A stretch of 52,766 bases of DNA from an uncultured beta proteobacterium (GTDB lineage: Bacteria > Pseudomonadota > Gammaproteobacteria > Burkholderiales > SG8-39): contig CAIOLO010000108.1 of NCBI GenBank assembly GCA_903859155.1, positions 1 through 52,766 of the forward strand, read 5' to 3'. The first letter of the stretch is position 1, and each line of letters starts with the position of its first letter. The notes under the pieces were generated by a model. That model ran no database searches and had not been told where the DNA came from. It worked only from the letters and a program-made list of their open reading frames with translations. Below, piece after piece: positions 34,301 through 41,382 of this stretch. The position numbers and the translations under genes are program-made.

Positions 34301-36247
34301 ACCAGCAACCCGAATGTCACCTCGGGCGACAATTTCGTGTTCAGCACCACCTTCGAAACCGTCAACTGGGACGGCGAACTGGTGCGCAACCAGCTCGATC
34401 TGGTGACCGGGGTCGTCTCCTCCGTCAACGACTGGACGGCACAAGCCCAGCTGGAAACCAACGCCTCGCGCACCATCTACATGTTTGATGCCGCGCAGAC
34501 CAGCAAGCTGGCAGCGTTCAACTGGGCCAATGTGAGCGCGGACGCAACCAAAACTACCTATTTCCAGAAACCCGCGATCGCCGGGCTGACGCAGTTCTGC
34601 GCCGCCGGCGCGACCTGCCTCGCCGCCGCCGATCAGACGCTCGCCGAAGGTCAAAATCTGGTCCAGTACATTCGCGGCGTGCGCACCAACGAGGGCATCT
34701 CCACCGATGTCACCAAGTACTACCGGCTGCGCACCCACGTCCTTGGCGATATCGTCAATGCCGAGGCGGTCTACGTCAAAACGCCGCTGGAAAATTACGC
34801 CGACACCGACTTTTCCGCCTATGTCTCGGCCCAGGCATCGCGCCAGGGCATGGTCTATGCCGCCGGCAACGACGGTATGTTGCACGCGTTCAATGCCAGC
34901 ACCGGCGCCGAATCCTGGGCCTATATCCCGACCATGGTGATGCCGAATCTGTACAAGCTCGCCGACAAGAATTACAAGGCGTTGCACCAGTTTTACGTCG
35001 ACGGCACACCGGTGGCGGGCGAGATTTACACCGGGACTGGCTGGAAAACCATCGTGGTCGGTGGTTTGAACAATGGCGGGCGCGGCTACTACGCGCTGGA
35101 TGTCACCGACCCGGCAGCGCCCAAGGCGTTGTGGGAATTTACCGATGCCAGCCTGGTCCCCAATGCCACCAACGGCTATCTGGGTTACACCTACGGCAAT
35201 CCGATCATCACCAAGCTCTACGACGGCCATGGCACCGGCACCTGGGTGGTATTGGTGGCCACCGGCTATAACAACGTCAGCCCCGGAGACGGCGTGGGCC
35301 GCCTGCTGGTGATCAATGCGGCCACGGGCGTCCTGATCCGCTCTATCAGCACTGGCGTGGGCAGCACCACCACCCCGAGCGGGTTGTCCAAGATCAACGC
35401 CTGGGTGGATACCGGAAGCACCGATAACACCACTTTGCGCGTCTACGGCGGCGACCTGCTGGGCAATCTGTGGCGCTTCGACATCAATAATCTTTATGGC
35501 ACGGCAGGCTATGACGCGCAAAGACTGGTCACCGCCTATGCAGACGCGGCCGGCACCATCCCCCAGTCGTTCACGGCAAGACCGGAACTGGGCGAAGTGA
35601 GCGGCAAAGCGGTGATTCTGGCGGGCACCGGGCGCTTCCTGGGCGCCACCGACCTCTCCGATACCACCACGCAAAGTTTCTATGCGGTGAAGGACAAGCT
35701 CGATGCCACCTCCTACAGCAATCCCAAGGCGATTGGCTCGGGATTCATCCGGCAGCAGATGAGCGAGACCACCTGCCCGGCCGGAACGCCCACCAGCGTG
35801 TGCACCTCGGGGCAGACGGTGCGCGTCAGCATCAACGAACAGGCGGTGAACTTTGCCACCGACAGCGGCTGGTATCTGGACCTGATCGGCAGCGGCGAGC
35901 GCGCCAACGTCGATCCGACACTGGCGCTGGGTACGCTGGGATTCAACACCAACCTGCCCAACACCAGCGCCTGCACCGCCGGGGGCACCAGCTTCCGCTA
36001 TTTCCTGGATTACACCAAAGGCACGCCGGTGTCGACGGCACGGGCCTCGGGGTCAGGGGTCGGCGTGATCGGCGTGAGCTTCGGCAATTCCCTGGCAACG
36101 CGCGGCGTGTTTGTGAGGTTGCCCAACAACACCGTGGTGCAGCTGACCCGCCTGTCCACAGGCGCCACCATCACCTCCAATGTGCCGATCGGCAGCGGCA
36201 GCGCCAGCACCCGGCGGGTTTCGTGGCGGGAATTGATTTCCGAATAG
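31370..36247 (+). CDS. pilY1: PilY1-type tip adhesin with VWA-like and beta-propeller domains
   Basis: A 1,625-residue type IV pilus tip adhesin. It starts with a Sec signal (residues 1-28, ending VHGASA), then a VWA-like region with a MIDAS-type DxSxS at D53-S55-S57 (VLDDSGSMDW). The N-terminal half continues with EEMTNYANWWAYYHTRMQMMK and GYWNGGSG, typical of PilY1, and has long Thr/Ser/Gly-rich stretches (about 180-320 and 510-830). The C-terminal PilY1 propeller begins near 1,080 (TNEGISTDVTKYYRLRTHVLGDIVNAEAVYV), with AGNDGMLHAFNASTGAESWAYIP and VVGGLNNGGRGYYALDVTDP. It acts at the pilus tip in adhesion, retraction control and surface sensing. It ends the pilin operon; a GC hairpin follows. 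Confidence 0.94.
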   Translation: MKRRFVRHISRALIFVYMFASATVHGASADLASVPLVTSSTSAVLPNLMFVLDDSGSMDWAYMPDWANSNNDALFRNNDYNGVYYTAAVTYTPPVYYDSTGALDTTTYPSQTSANTSAWVKVKNDGYCVQSTCSTTSDLTGSAFFYTFIPGEYCSDVKLRNCVNQSAPSVANPYPAKVRWCTTSALTTCQAVRIEEGTTLYTNVRTAGGAGNTATVTIASASSLVINGITVGGSQILSAATASSGTNNTVAGNIVTAINNCTAARTGACDVAGYSASRSGATVTITAPSSGSVVSGTPSVSTNVGATKGAAGTATATAFVAGIAGQNLRTDIVSDTNSYPYPGTSAKASTRSDCAGTTCTYAEEMTNYANWWAYYHTRMQMMKTASSLAFKDIGIKYRIGFDTINGNTSGFLNISTFDATQKKAWYDKFFAANPSNSTPLRTALSAIGRLYAGKLNGTSYHGATVVDPIQYSCQQNFTILSTDGYWNGGSGAKIDGTAFGTLNPDGAEIRPMNDGATAVITTATPTVTTVTSETTQNVSVSTPWTRTITTVGAACTTPSSGASTPTSCVQDNGNWRSNSPSASDVRTWCMEPNSNNGSDCSQISGLAGIWACRGSGSPTNLPGGNDTACVGTAPNQYCIYKGNSVGSSCVEIPGYGPSNLAVSSRMYACKPPVTGGVAGNQLTTTNQAYTQVQTGVMTTRQAVATTSTSSVTTTNGVSAPAIVTTSTTTSTVAGYPQTVMAADNPGINTDDPPTGSPPWATVSTTTACTAGAVAGTGAATSGTVVNANVGSASTPTTILTVGPTQGTPVVTSSSTGGNLDTLADVAEYYYATDLRDSALSNCTGVPIPPAASGLDVCGSTTTADLLQRMVTFTLGLGASGQMQYSSTYSNATSGDYFDVKNGTAANGSSICVWQSSGSCNWPAPASDSQMNIDDLWHAAVNGRGQYFSATSPASLSSGLSSALAGVNAQLGSSAAATTSNPNVTSGDNFVFSTTFETVNWDGELVRNQLDLVTGVVSSVNDWTAQAQLETNASRTIYMFDAAQTSKLAAFNWANVSADATKTTYFQKPAIAGLTQFCAAGATCLAAADQTLAEGQNLVQYIRGVRTNEGISTDVTKYYRLRTHVLGDIVNAEAVYVKTPLENYADTDFSAYVSAQASRQGMVYAAGNDGMLHAFNASTGAESWAYIPTMVMPNLYKLADKNYKALHQFYVDGTPVAGEIYTGTGWKTIVVGGLNNGGRGYYALDVTDPAAPKALWEFTDASLVPNATNGYLGYTYGNPIITKLYDGHGTGTWVVLVATGYNNVSPGDGVGRLLVINAATGVLIRSISTGVGSTTTPSGLSKINAWVDTGSTDNTTLRVYGGDLLGNLWRFDINNLYGTAGYDAQRLVTAYADAAGTIPQSFTARPELGEVSGKAVILAGTGRFLGATDLSDTTTQSFYAVKDKLDATSYSNPKAIGSGFIRQQMSETTCPAGTPTSVCTSGQTVRVSINEQAVNFATDSGWYLDLIGSGERANVDPTLALGTLGFNTNLPNTSACTAGGTSFRYFLDYTKGTPVSTARASGSGVGVIGVSFGNSLATRGVFVRLPNNTVVQLTRLSTGATITSNVPIGSGSASTRRVSWRELISE

Positions 36248-36274
36248 CCGGTACGCCCGACACCGGACTGGCGT

Positions 36275-36299
36275 CACCCCGGACACCCGACCCGGGGTG
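36275..36299. terminator. GC hairpin between pilY1 and the convergent DsbA-like gene
   Basis: CACCCCGG (36275-36282) pairs with CCGGGGTG (36292-36299) around a 9-base loop. It is placed between two convergent stops, so a shared terminator is likely, although no strong T run follows on either strand. Confidence 0.45.
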
Positions 36300-36311
36300 T
36301 GCGCGCCGGTC

Positions 36312-37175
36312 TTACTTGACGGCCAGCGCCCGGTCGATGGCCTCGCGGAACTGCTCGTAGGGCTGCGCGCCGGTGATCAGGCTGCCACCGCTGACGATGT
36401 CGCCGCGTTCGGTTTTGGTGATGATGAAACTGGGCGTGGCATTGATGCCGATGGAAGTGCCGCTGGCCAGGTTGCGGTTGATCTTGGCGGCCTGTTTGCC
36501 CGAGCCGAGGCAAAGGTCAAACGCGAACGCCTCCAGACCGAGCGTTTTGGCGTAGTTGCCGTACTGGCCGACGTCGAGATTGCCGTTCTGCGCAAACAAC
36601 AGATCGTGCATTTCCCAGAACCTGCCTTGCTCTGCGGCGCAATGCGCGGCTTCGGCGGCCTTGCGCGCCTTGAAGTGAATCTGCTCCAGCGGAAAATCCA
36701 GGAAGACATAGCGCACCTTGCCGGTGTCCACATAATCGCGCTTGATCTCGGGCCAGGTCTGGGTAAAGTGGCGCTGGCAGAACGGGCACTCGAAATCGGA
36801 GAATTCGACGATGGTGACCGGGGCATCGGCCCGGCCGAGCGTGGGTGCGCCGGAAATGGCGACTTTGGCGGCGGCAGGATTAAAACCGGCCACCGCTTGC
36901 GGCGGCGCTGCTTGAACCTGCGGCTGCGGCGGCAACTGGGGCGCGGCGCTTTGCGCGTCGCGCTGCTGCAGATACTGCACGATGCGGCCGACATGCCCCT
37001 TCATCAGTTCAATGTCGCTGCGCAGCCGCTGCACTTCAAGCTTCAGCAGATTGACCTCGGTATCGGCCGCCGCGGGCGCCGGCTTCTGCCTGGCAGCAGG
37101 CGTCTGGGCGCAGGCCTGACCGAAAACCAGAATCATCGCCGCGGTGGCGCAGACCCTCTGAAGTTTGTATCTCAT
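36312..37175 (-). CDS. Periplasmic DsbA-family thiol:disulfide protein with coiled-coil N-terminus
   Basis: A 287-residue exported thioredoxin-fold protein. I chose the ATG at 37175 (GGGGGA upstream, followed by a Sec-type signal ending QACAQTP). Residues about 38-75 are a probable coiled coil (VNLLKLEVQRLRSDIELMKG...), then a Pro/Gln-rich linker. The DsbA/BdbD-type domain follows, with active site C130-P-F-C133 (FSDFECPFCQRHF) and the cis-Pro loop GINATPSFII. The coiled coil may make it oligomeric, like DsbC/DsbG-type proteins. It could introduce or correct disulfides in the cysteine-containing minor pilins and PilY1 encoded convergently next door; that is inference from position. Confidence 0.9.
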   Translation of the reverse strand: MRYKLQRVCATAAMILVFGQACAQTPAARQKPAPAAADTEVNLLKLEVQRLRSDIELMKGHVGRIVQYLQQRDAQSAAPQLPPQPQVQAAPPQAVAGFNPAAAKVAISGAPTLGRADAPVTIVEFSDFECPFCQRHFTQTWPEIKRDYVDTGKVRYVFLDFPLEQIHFKARKAAEAAHCAAEQGRFWEMHDLLFAQNGNLDVGQYGNYAKTLGLEAFAFDLCLGSGKQAAKINRNLASGTSIGINATPSFIITKTERGDIVSGGSLITGAQPYEQFREAIDRALAVK

Positions 37176-37210
37176 GAAATCCCCCTTGGTTGCCTGCGCA
37201 CCGGGGCGCA

Positions 37211-37249
37211 GGTTGCAAACGCATGTTGCAAACGCAGGTTGCAAATTGT
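37211..37249. repeat. Three 13-bp tandem repeats in the DsbA-like gene's leader
   Basis: GGTTGCAAACGCA, TGTTGCAAACGCA and GGTTGCAAATTGT follow each other without gaps. They lie 36-74 bases upstream of the DsbA-like ATG, where the promoter or leader must be. Copy-number variation by slippage could tune expression. Confidence 0.65.
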
Positions 37250-37423
37250 AGCCGGGCGAGAATACCGCATTGTCCGCGCCCGGAGTGCGCGCGGCAGCCG
37301 GGGTTGCAAGGGCACGCCCACGGAAAACCGGCACATATTTTCGGCATCGGCTGCCATATCGCAGCGCGACCAGCCGCTGATGGTATATTTTTCGCATCGG
37401 GCGGAAAAAGTCAGACCGGCACA

Positions 37424-38065
37424 ATGGGCGCAGCGGGCAGCACCAGAAAACAGGCATTCGGGCCGACAGGCAACAAGGCGGTCGCCTTGCTCGGCATCGC
37501 CGTCGCATCGGCCTGCCTGGCCTTGTCGCTCTGGTCGACCTGGCGCGTGGCGGGCCTCACACATGACGTCTGGCGCGCACGCCACTGGGTGATGGTGCAG
37601 GCGAACGTACTGCATGTGAGCAGCGCCGCCACGCGCGATCCGCGACGCCTGGGGTATTTCCCGACGCGCATCAAGTACCGCTACACCTATGGCGGCCGTC
37701 AATACGAGGCCGGCCGGCTGGTGTTCACGGAAGAGACCGCGGAAACCGCCGACATATGGGATGGCAGGTGGCTGGCCGCGGTCACGGATTTCATCGAGGA
37801 CACGCGCCGCGAAGGGCGTCCGCTGCCGGTTTTCATCAACCCCGCCGATCCCGCCGACGCGGTGGTGTTTCGCGACATGGTGTGGGGCAATTTCATCCTC
37901 GACGCGCTGCTGATGCTGCTGCTCGGCCTGCTCCCCATTGTCATCACCCGGCTGGCGCTGCCGCGCTGGTGCAGCGCCGCCACGGCAAAGGCTGCGCAGA
38001 TCGGCATCGGCCTGCTGCTCGTTGCGTTTGCGCTGGCCTGTGCAGCGGTCGCCGCCGCGGCCTGA
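37424..38065 (+). CDS. DUF3592-type membrane protein
   Basis: A 213-residue protein with a first membrane helix (KAVALLGIAVASACLALSLW, about 18-37), an extracytoplasmic domain of about 100 residues and two C-terminal helices (about 155-175 and 188-210). The stretch WVMVQANVLHVSS...IKYRYTYGGRQYEAGRLVF and FINPADPADAVV is the DUF3592 pattern. The family's function is unknown. The ATG at 37424 has only a weak ribosome site; earlier in-frame starts would place an unlikely Cys/Arg-rich leader in front. It is divergent from the DsbA-like gene. Confidence 0.8.
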   Translation: MGAAGSTRKQAFGPTGNKAVALLGIAVASACLALSLWSTWRVAGLTHDVWRARHWVMVQANVLHVSSAATRDPRRLGYFPTRIKYRYTYGGRQYEAGRLVFTEETAETADIWDGRWLAAVTDFIEDTRREGRPLPVFINPADPADAVVFRDMVWGNFILDALLMLLLGLLPIVITRLALPRWCSAATAKAAQIGIGLLLVAFALACAAVAAAA

Positions 38066-38141
38066 GTGCGGCGGCGCAGGGCGATCCCCGTCGATCAATA
38101 CGTGGAAATTCGCGCGCCGCGGAAAGGTTCGTTGTGACCGC

Positions 38142-39386
38142 TCAATAGGCGGTCTTGACGATCTGCCCGCTCGCCTGCACGTACCAGCGTTCGCTGCTCA
38201 TCGTCCCGCCGTGCAATCGGTCGTGCATCCAGTCGGCAATGAACCCGGAGGAATCCGGACCCAGGTTGTGCGAGGACACCCCGCCCAGGCCGTGGGGCGC
38301 ATCCTGATACACCACCAGCTGCTTCGGACAGTTGAGCACCGCGAACATGCGCTCGGTGTGATGCAGCGGGCTGAGATTGTCCGCTTCGCCGGCCATGCAC
38401 AAATACGGCGAACGGATCTTCTCGGCGTGTCCCTCCCAGGTGAGGGTCTTGCGGAACTGGTCGAACGCCGCCTCGTCGGTGTAATCGGCCATGTACATGA
38501 AGCGCCGCTTGAACGGCGGCGGTGCTTCTTCGAATATCGAATGACCGCCGGGTTCCAGGCAGGTGGCACGCACCGCGCAGGCGGCAAAGCGCGGCTCGTT
38601 GGCCGCACACAGCGTGGCGAAAAACGACCCGAAACTGCTGCCGAACAGGCCGACGCGTTCGGCGTCGATCTCGGGCCGTGCGCACATCCAGTTCATCAAC
38701 AATGGGGCCGCCTCGACCCATGCCGGCACGCTCACGTGAATGCCCAGCACCGGGGATTCGTATTGCCCCGGGCCCTCCACCGCGAGCACGCCGATGCCGC
38801 GCGACAACCAGCGGTCGCCATGCAGATTGACGCCCATCTCCTTGAATCCGTCCATGCCCTGAAACGACACCACCGCGGGAACACGCCCGCCCTGGTAGTT
38901 GTAGGGCAGATGAAACCAGCCGGGCAGGCGCTTGCCCTGAAACGCAATCCATGCCGGCTCGACCTTGTGGTCGGCCAGCCTGGCGTAGCCCATGTAGCAG
39001 TCGCGCTTGCGCTCGTTGTAGAACAGATTCTGCGGCGTGTTTTCCTCGATGGTCCACTGCGCGCTGCCCCACAGCACCGCGGCGATGAAATAGCTGTTGC
39101 GGGCGCTCACCGGATGGCCCGCCGCCTCGGCCTCGCGCGCCTTGGCCTCGCGCCGCCGGGCCACGGCCTCGAAGGCCGGCGCGATATCGGCCTGCTTGTT
39201 CACGCGCTGGCGCACCGCGGCGAAATCCGGAACCGACTCCGGGCCGCACACCGAGGCGTAGCCGGCCGAGCGGGTTTCAACGCTCGCTTTGGCAGCCTGG
39301 TCGATCTGCCATTTCTGCTCCACATAGCGGCGCGGGCCCACCCAGGCAGGATGATTGGAAAATTGCGTCGGGTCGATGCTCATCAT
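38142..39386 (-). CDS. Alpha/beta hydrolase of the FrsA/2,6-dihydropseudooxynicotine-hydrolase-like group
   Basis: A 414-residue alpha/beta hydrolase with a long helical N-terminal region (about 1-140) before the hydrolase core. The nucleophile elbow is GLFGSSFGS (Gly-x-Ser-x-Gly variant GSSFGS), an acidic residue lies near CMAGEADNLSP and the catalytic histidine is probably in DAPHGLGG. This architecture matches C-C bond hydrolases acting on diketone-type substrates and the FrsA-like family. CAGGAG precedes two adjacent ATG codons. It is the last gene of a tightly spaced minus-strand operon (41 bases after the flavoprotein) headed by the UGSC selenoprotein, so it likely acts on a product or substrate of that system. 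Confidence 0.85.
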   Translation of the reverse strand: MMSIDPTQFSNHPAWVGPRRYVEQKWQIDQAAKASVETRSAGYASVCGPESVPDFAAVRQRVNKQADIAPAFEAVARRREAKAREAEAAGHPVSARNSYFIAAVLWGSAQWTIEENTPQNLFYNERKRDCYMGYARLADHKVEPAWIAFQGKRLPGWFHLPYNYQGGRVPAVVSFQGMDGFKEMGVNLHGDRWLSRGIGVLAVEGPGQYESPVLGIHVSVPAWVEAAPLLMNWMCARPEIDAERVGLFGSSFGSFFATLCAANEPRFAACAVRATCLEPGGHSIFEEAPPPFKRRFMYMADYTDEAAFDQFRKTLTWEGHAEKIRSPYLCMAGEADNLSPLHHTERMFAVLNCPKQLVVYQDAPHGLGGVSSHNLGPDSSGFIADWMHDRLHGGTMSSERWYVQASGQIVKTAY

Positions 39387-39427
39387 TTGCGCTCCTGCCG
39401 GTCGGTTGGGAAAACGATACTGAAAAG

Positions 39428-40336
39428 TCAGCCCGCCTGCAGGCGCAGCAATGCTGCCGCCGCCGCCTTGCCGTCGCTCACGGCTGCGGCCACCCGCCGC
39501 GGCGAAGCGCTGCGGATGTCGCCCGCGGCGAAAACGCCCTCGCAGTCGGCCGCCATGTCGCCGCCGACTGCAATGCCGCCGCGCGCGTCCAGCGAAACCA
39601 CGCCTTCGAGATAGTCTGTCACCGGGTCGGCGCCCGCATGCACCAGCACGCCGTAGACGTCGAGTTTTTCGCTGCGCCCGCCGGCAGATGCCGCGATTTC
39701 GATCTGCGACACAAACTCGCCGCCCTGGATGGCGACGGGTTTTTGTCCGAGACGAATATCCAGCCTGTCATTGGCGCGGGCACGCTGCTGCAACGCAGGC
39801 GCGGCGCTCAATTGGGCCTGAGCTTCGATCAAATGCACTTTCGATGCGAATTTGGCCAGGTACAGCGCCTCGATGATTCCCGCATCGCCGCCACCGCAGA
39901 CTGCCACGGCCTTGTTGGCGTACAAACCGCCATCGCAGAATGCGCAGTGGATCATGCCCCTGCCCTGGTATTTTTCCTCGCCGGGAATGCCCAGCGGCCT
40001 GGGCCTCAGGCCACCGGCGATGATGACCGCGGGCGCGGTAAAAGCCTTGCCGTCCGCGCAGGTCACCGAACGGCAGCCCGAGTAGGACTCGATTTCAACG
40101 ACCTCATTGATTTCCATTCTGGCCGTGCCCGCCGCCTCGAGCAGCGCGGCGGCCAGTTTCGGCCCTTCGCTGCGCTCGCCCGGATGCGGATAGTCCTCGA
40201 TCCATTCGAGCCTGGCGACCTGTCCGCCGAAGGATTCGCGCTCGAGCAGCAGCACGCGGCGCTGCGCCCGGGCAAGTTCGGCAGCCGCGGCAAGGCCGGC
40301 GGGTCCGGCGCCGATGATGATGACGTCGAAATCCAT
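39428..40336 (-). CDS. Thioredoxin-reductase-like FAD/NAD(P)-dependent oxidoreductase
   Basis: A 302-residue flavoprotein of the TrxR fold. It has an N-terminal FAD dinucleotide motif (IIIGAGPAGLAAAAELAR), a central NAD(P)-binding GGGDAG motif, the redox pair C-A-F-C in IHCAFCDGGLY (TrxR has CATCD) and the C-terminal FAD segment GVFAAGDIRS. It could move electrons from NAD(P)H to a small redox protein or directly to a thiol/selenol partner. It lies between the alpha/beta hydrolase (41 bases) and the Bug protein (34 bases) in the operon led by the UGSC selenoprotein, which makes that protein a possible electron acceptor. The ribosome site is weak (GGAAAAG). Confidence 0.9.
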   Translation of the reverse strand: MDFDVIIIGAGPAGLAAAAELARAQRRVLLLERESFGGQVARLEWIEDYPHPGERSEGPKLAAALLEAAGTARMEINEVVEIESYSGCRSVTCADGKAFTAPAVIIAGGLRPRPLGIPGEEKYQGRGMIHCAFCDGGLYANKAVAVCGGGDAGIIEALYLAKFASKVHLIEAQAQLSAAPALQQRARANDRLDIRLGQKPVAIQGGEFVSQIEIAASAGGRSEKLDVYGVLVHAGADPVTDYLEGVVSLDARGGIAVGGDMAADCEGVFAAGDIRSASPRRVAAAVSDGKAAAAALLRLQAG

Positions 40337-40370
40337 GAAAGAGCTTTTCCAGTTTGCGCGGCGACCGCGG

Positions 40371-41369
40371 CTACTCTATCCGGATTCCGGTATCGCGAAT
40401 GATCTTGTCCCACACCTGGAACTCATTGCGAATGCGATCACCCAGTTCGGCCGGCGTGCTCGATTGCAGTTCCACGTCGTTATTGGCGATGCCCTCGCGA
40501 GCACCGCCAGGACGCATGATGGCCTCGGTCTCGCGGTACAGACGATCGATGATGGGCCTGGGCGTCCCCGTCGGGGCCATCAGCGCGAACCAGGAGCTCA
40601 CATCGAATCCCGGCACCCCCGCCTCCTGCATGGTGGGGACATCGGGCGTGGCACCGGCGCGCCTGGTGCCGCCCACGGCGACGATATAAATCTTGCCGGC
40701 CTTGGCATGCGGCAACAGCAGCGAGCCGCCGAACAGCAGATCGATCACGCCGGTCACCATGTCGGTGGTCGACTGCGCGCCGCTCTTGTAAGGCACATGC
40801 ACCATGTCCAGGCCCATGCGATAGGCGAACAGCGCGGTTGCCAGATGCATGGTCCCGCCGACACCATTGGAGGAATAGGTCAGCTTGCCGGGCCTGGCTT
40901 TGGCCACGGCCACCAGTTCCTTGACGGTCTTCGCGCCCACCGAGGCGTGCACTGCGAGATACAACGGCGAAGTGCACACCATCGACACCGGCACCAGATC
41001 GCGATTCACATCGTAGGGGAGCTTCTTCCCCCCGATATCGGCGAAGATGGTATTCATCACGATCCCGGAAAGCGCGCCCTGCAAAAGGGTGTAGCCGTCC
41101 GGTGCCGCCTTCGCGCCCGCCTCGATGCCGATGCCCTGGTTGGCCCCGGCACGGTTGTCGATCACCACCGGCTGCCCCATGCGCTCCTGCATTTTTTGCG
41201 CATGAAAGCGGCCGCAGACATCGCCGGTGCCCGCCGGCGCAAACGGAATGATGTAGCGGATCGGTTTGACCGGATAGGCCTGAGCCTGCGCCAGGCCGCC
41301 CGCGGCAATCAGGCCGGCGCCCATGGCCACCGCGACCACCGCGGCGGCGCTTCGTTGGCATGCTTTCAT
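40371..41369 (-). CDS. Bug-family tripartite tricarboxylate transporter substrate-binding protein
   Basis: A 332-residue periplasmic binding protein. The ATG at 41369 has GGAGG upstream and begins a Sec signal (MKACQRSAAAVVAVAMGAGLIAAGGLAQAQAYP). Family marks are YPVKPIRYIIPFAPAGTGD, DNRAGANQGIGIEAG, APDGYTLLQG and HVPYKSGAQSTTDMVTGVIDLLF. Unlike most family members the FAPAGTGD segment carries Asp-Val-Cys after it. It starts 13 bases after the UGSC-protein stop and belongs to the same operon, so it probably imports the substrate of that enzyme system. No TctA/TctB partners are nearby. Confidence 0.92.
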   Translation of the reverse strand: MKACQRSAAAVVAVAMGAGLIAAGGLAQAQAYPVKPIRYIIPFAPAGTGDVCGRFHAQKMQERMGQPVVIDNRAGANQGIGIEAGAKAAPDGYTLLQGALSGIVMNTIFADIGGKKLPYDVNRDLVPVSMVCTSPLYLAVHASVGAKTVKELVAVAKARPGKLTYSSNGVGGTMHLATALFAYRMGLDMVHVPYKSGAQSTTDMVTGVIDLLFGGSLLLPHAKAGKIYIVAVGGTRRAGATPDVPTMQEAGVPGFDVSSWFALMAPTGTPRPIIDRLYRETEAIMRPGGAREGIANNDVELQSSTPAELGDRIRNEFQVWDKIIRDTGIRIE

Positions 41370-41382
41370 GACACCCTCCTTT

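Noticed and set aside
34022-35674. Minus-strand open frame of 550 codons
   Set aside because: Antisense to the conserved PilY1 propeller and rich in low-complexity Gly/Val/Ala.
37211-37249. CRISPR-like repeats
   Set aside because: Only three 13-bp gapless units; no spacers and no cas genes. Better described as a tandem repeat.
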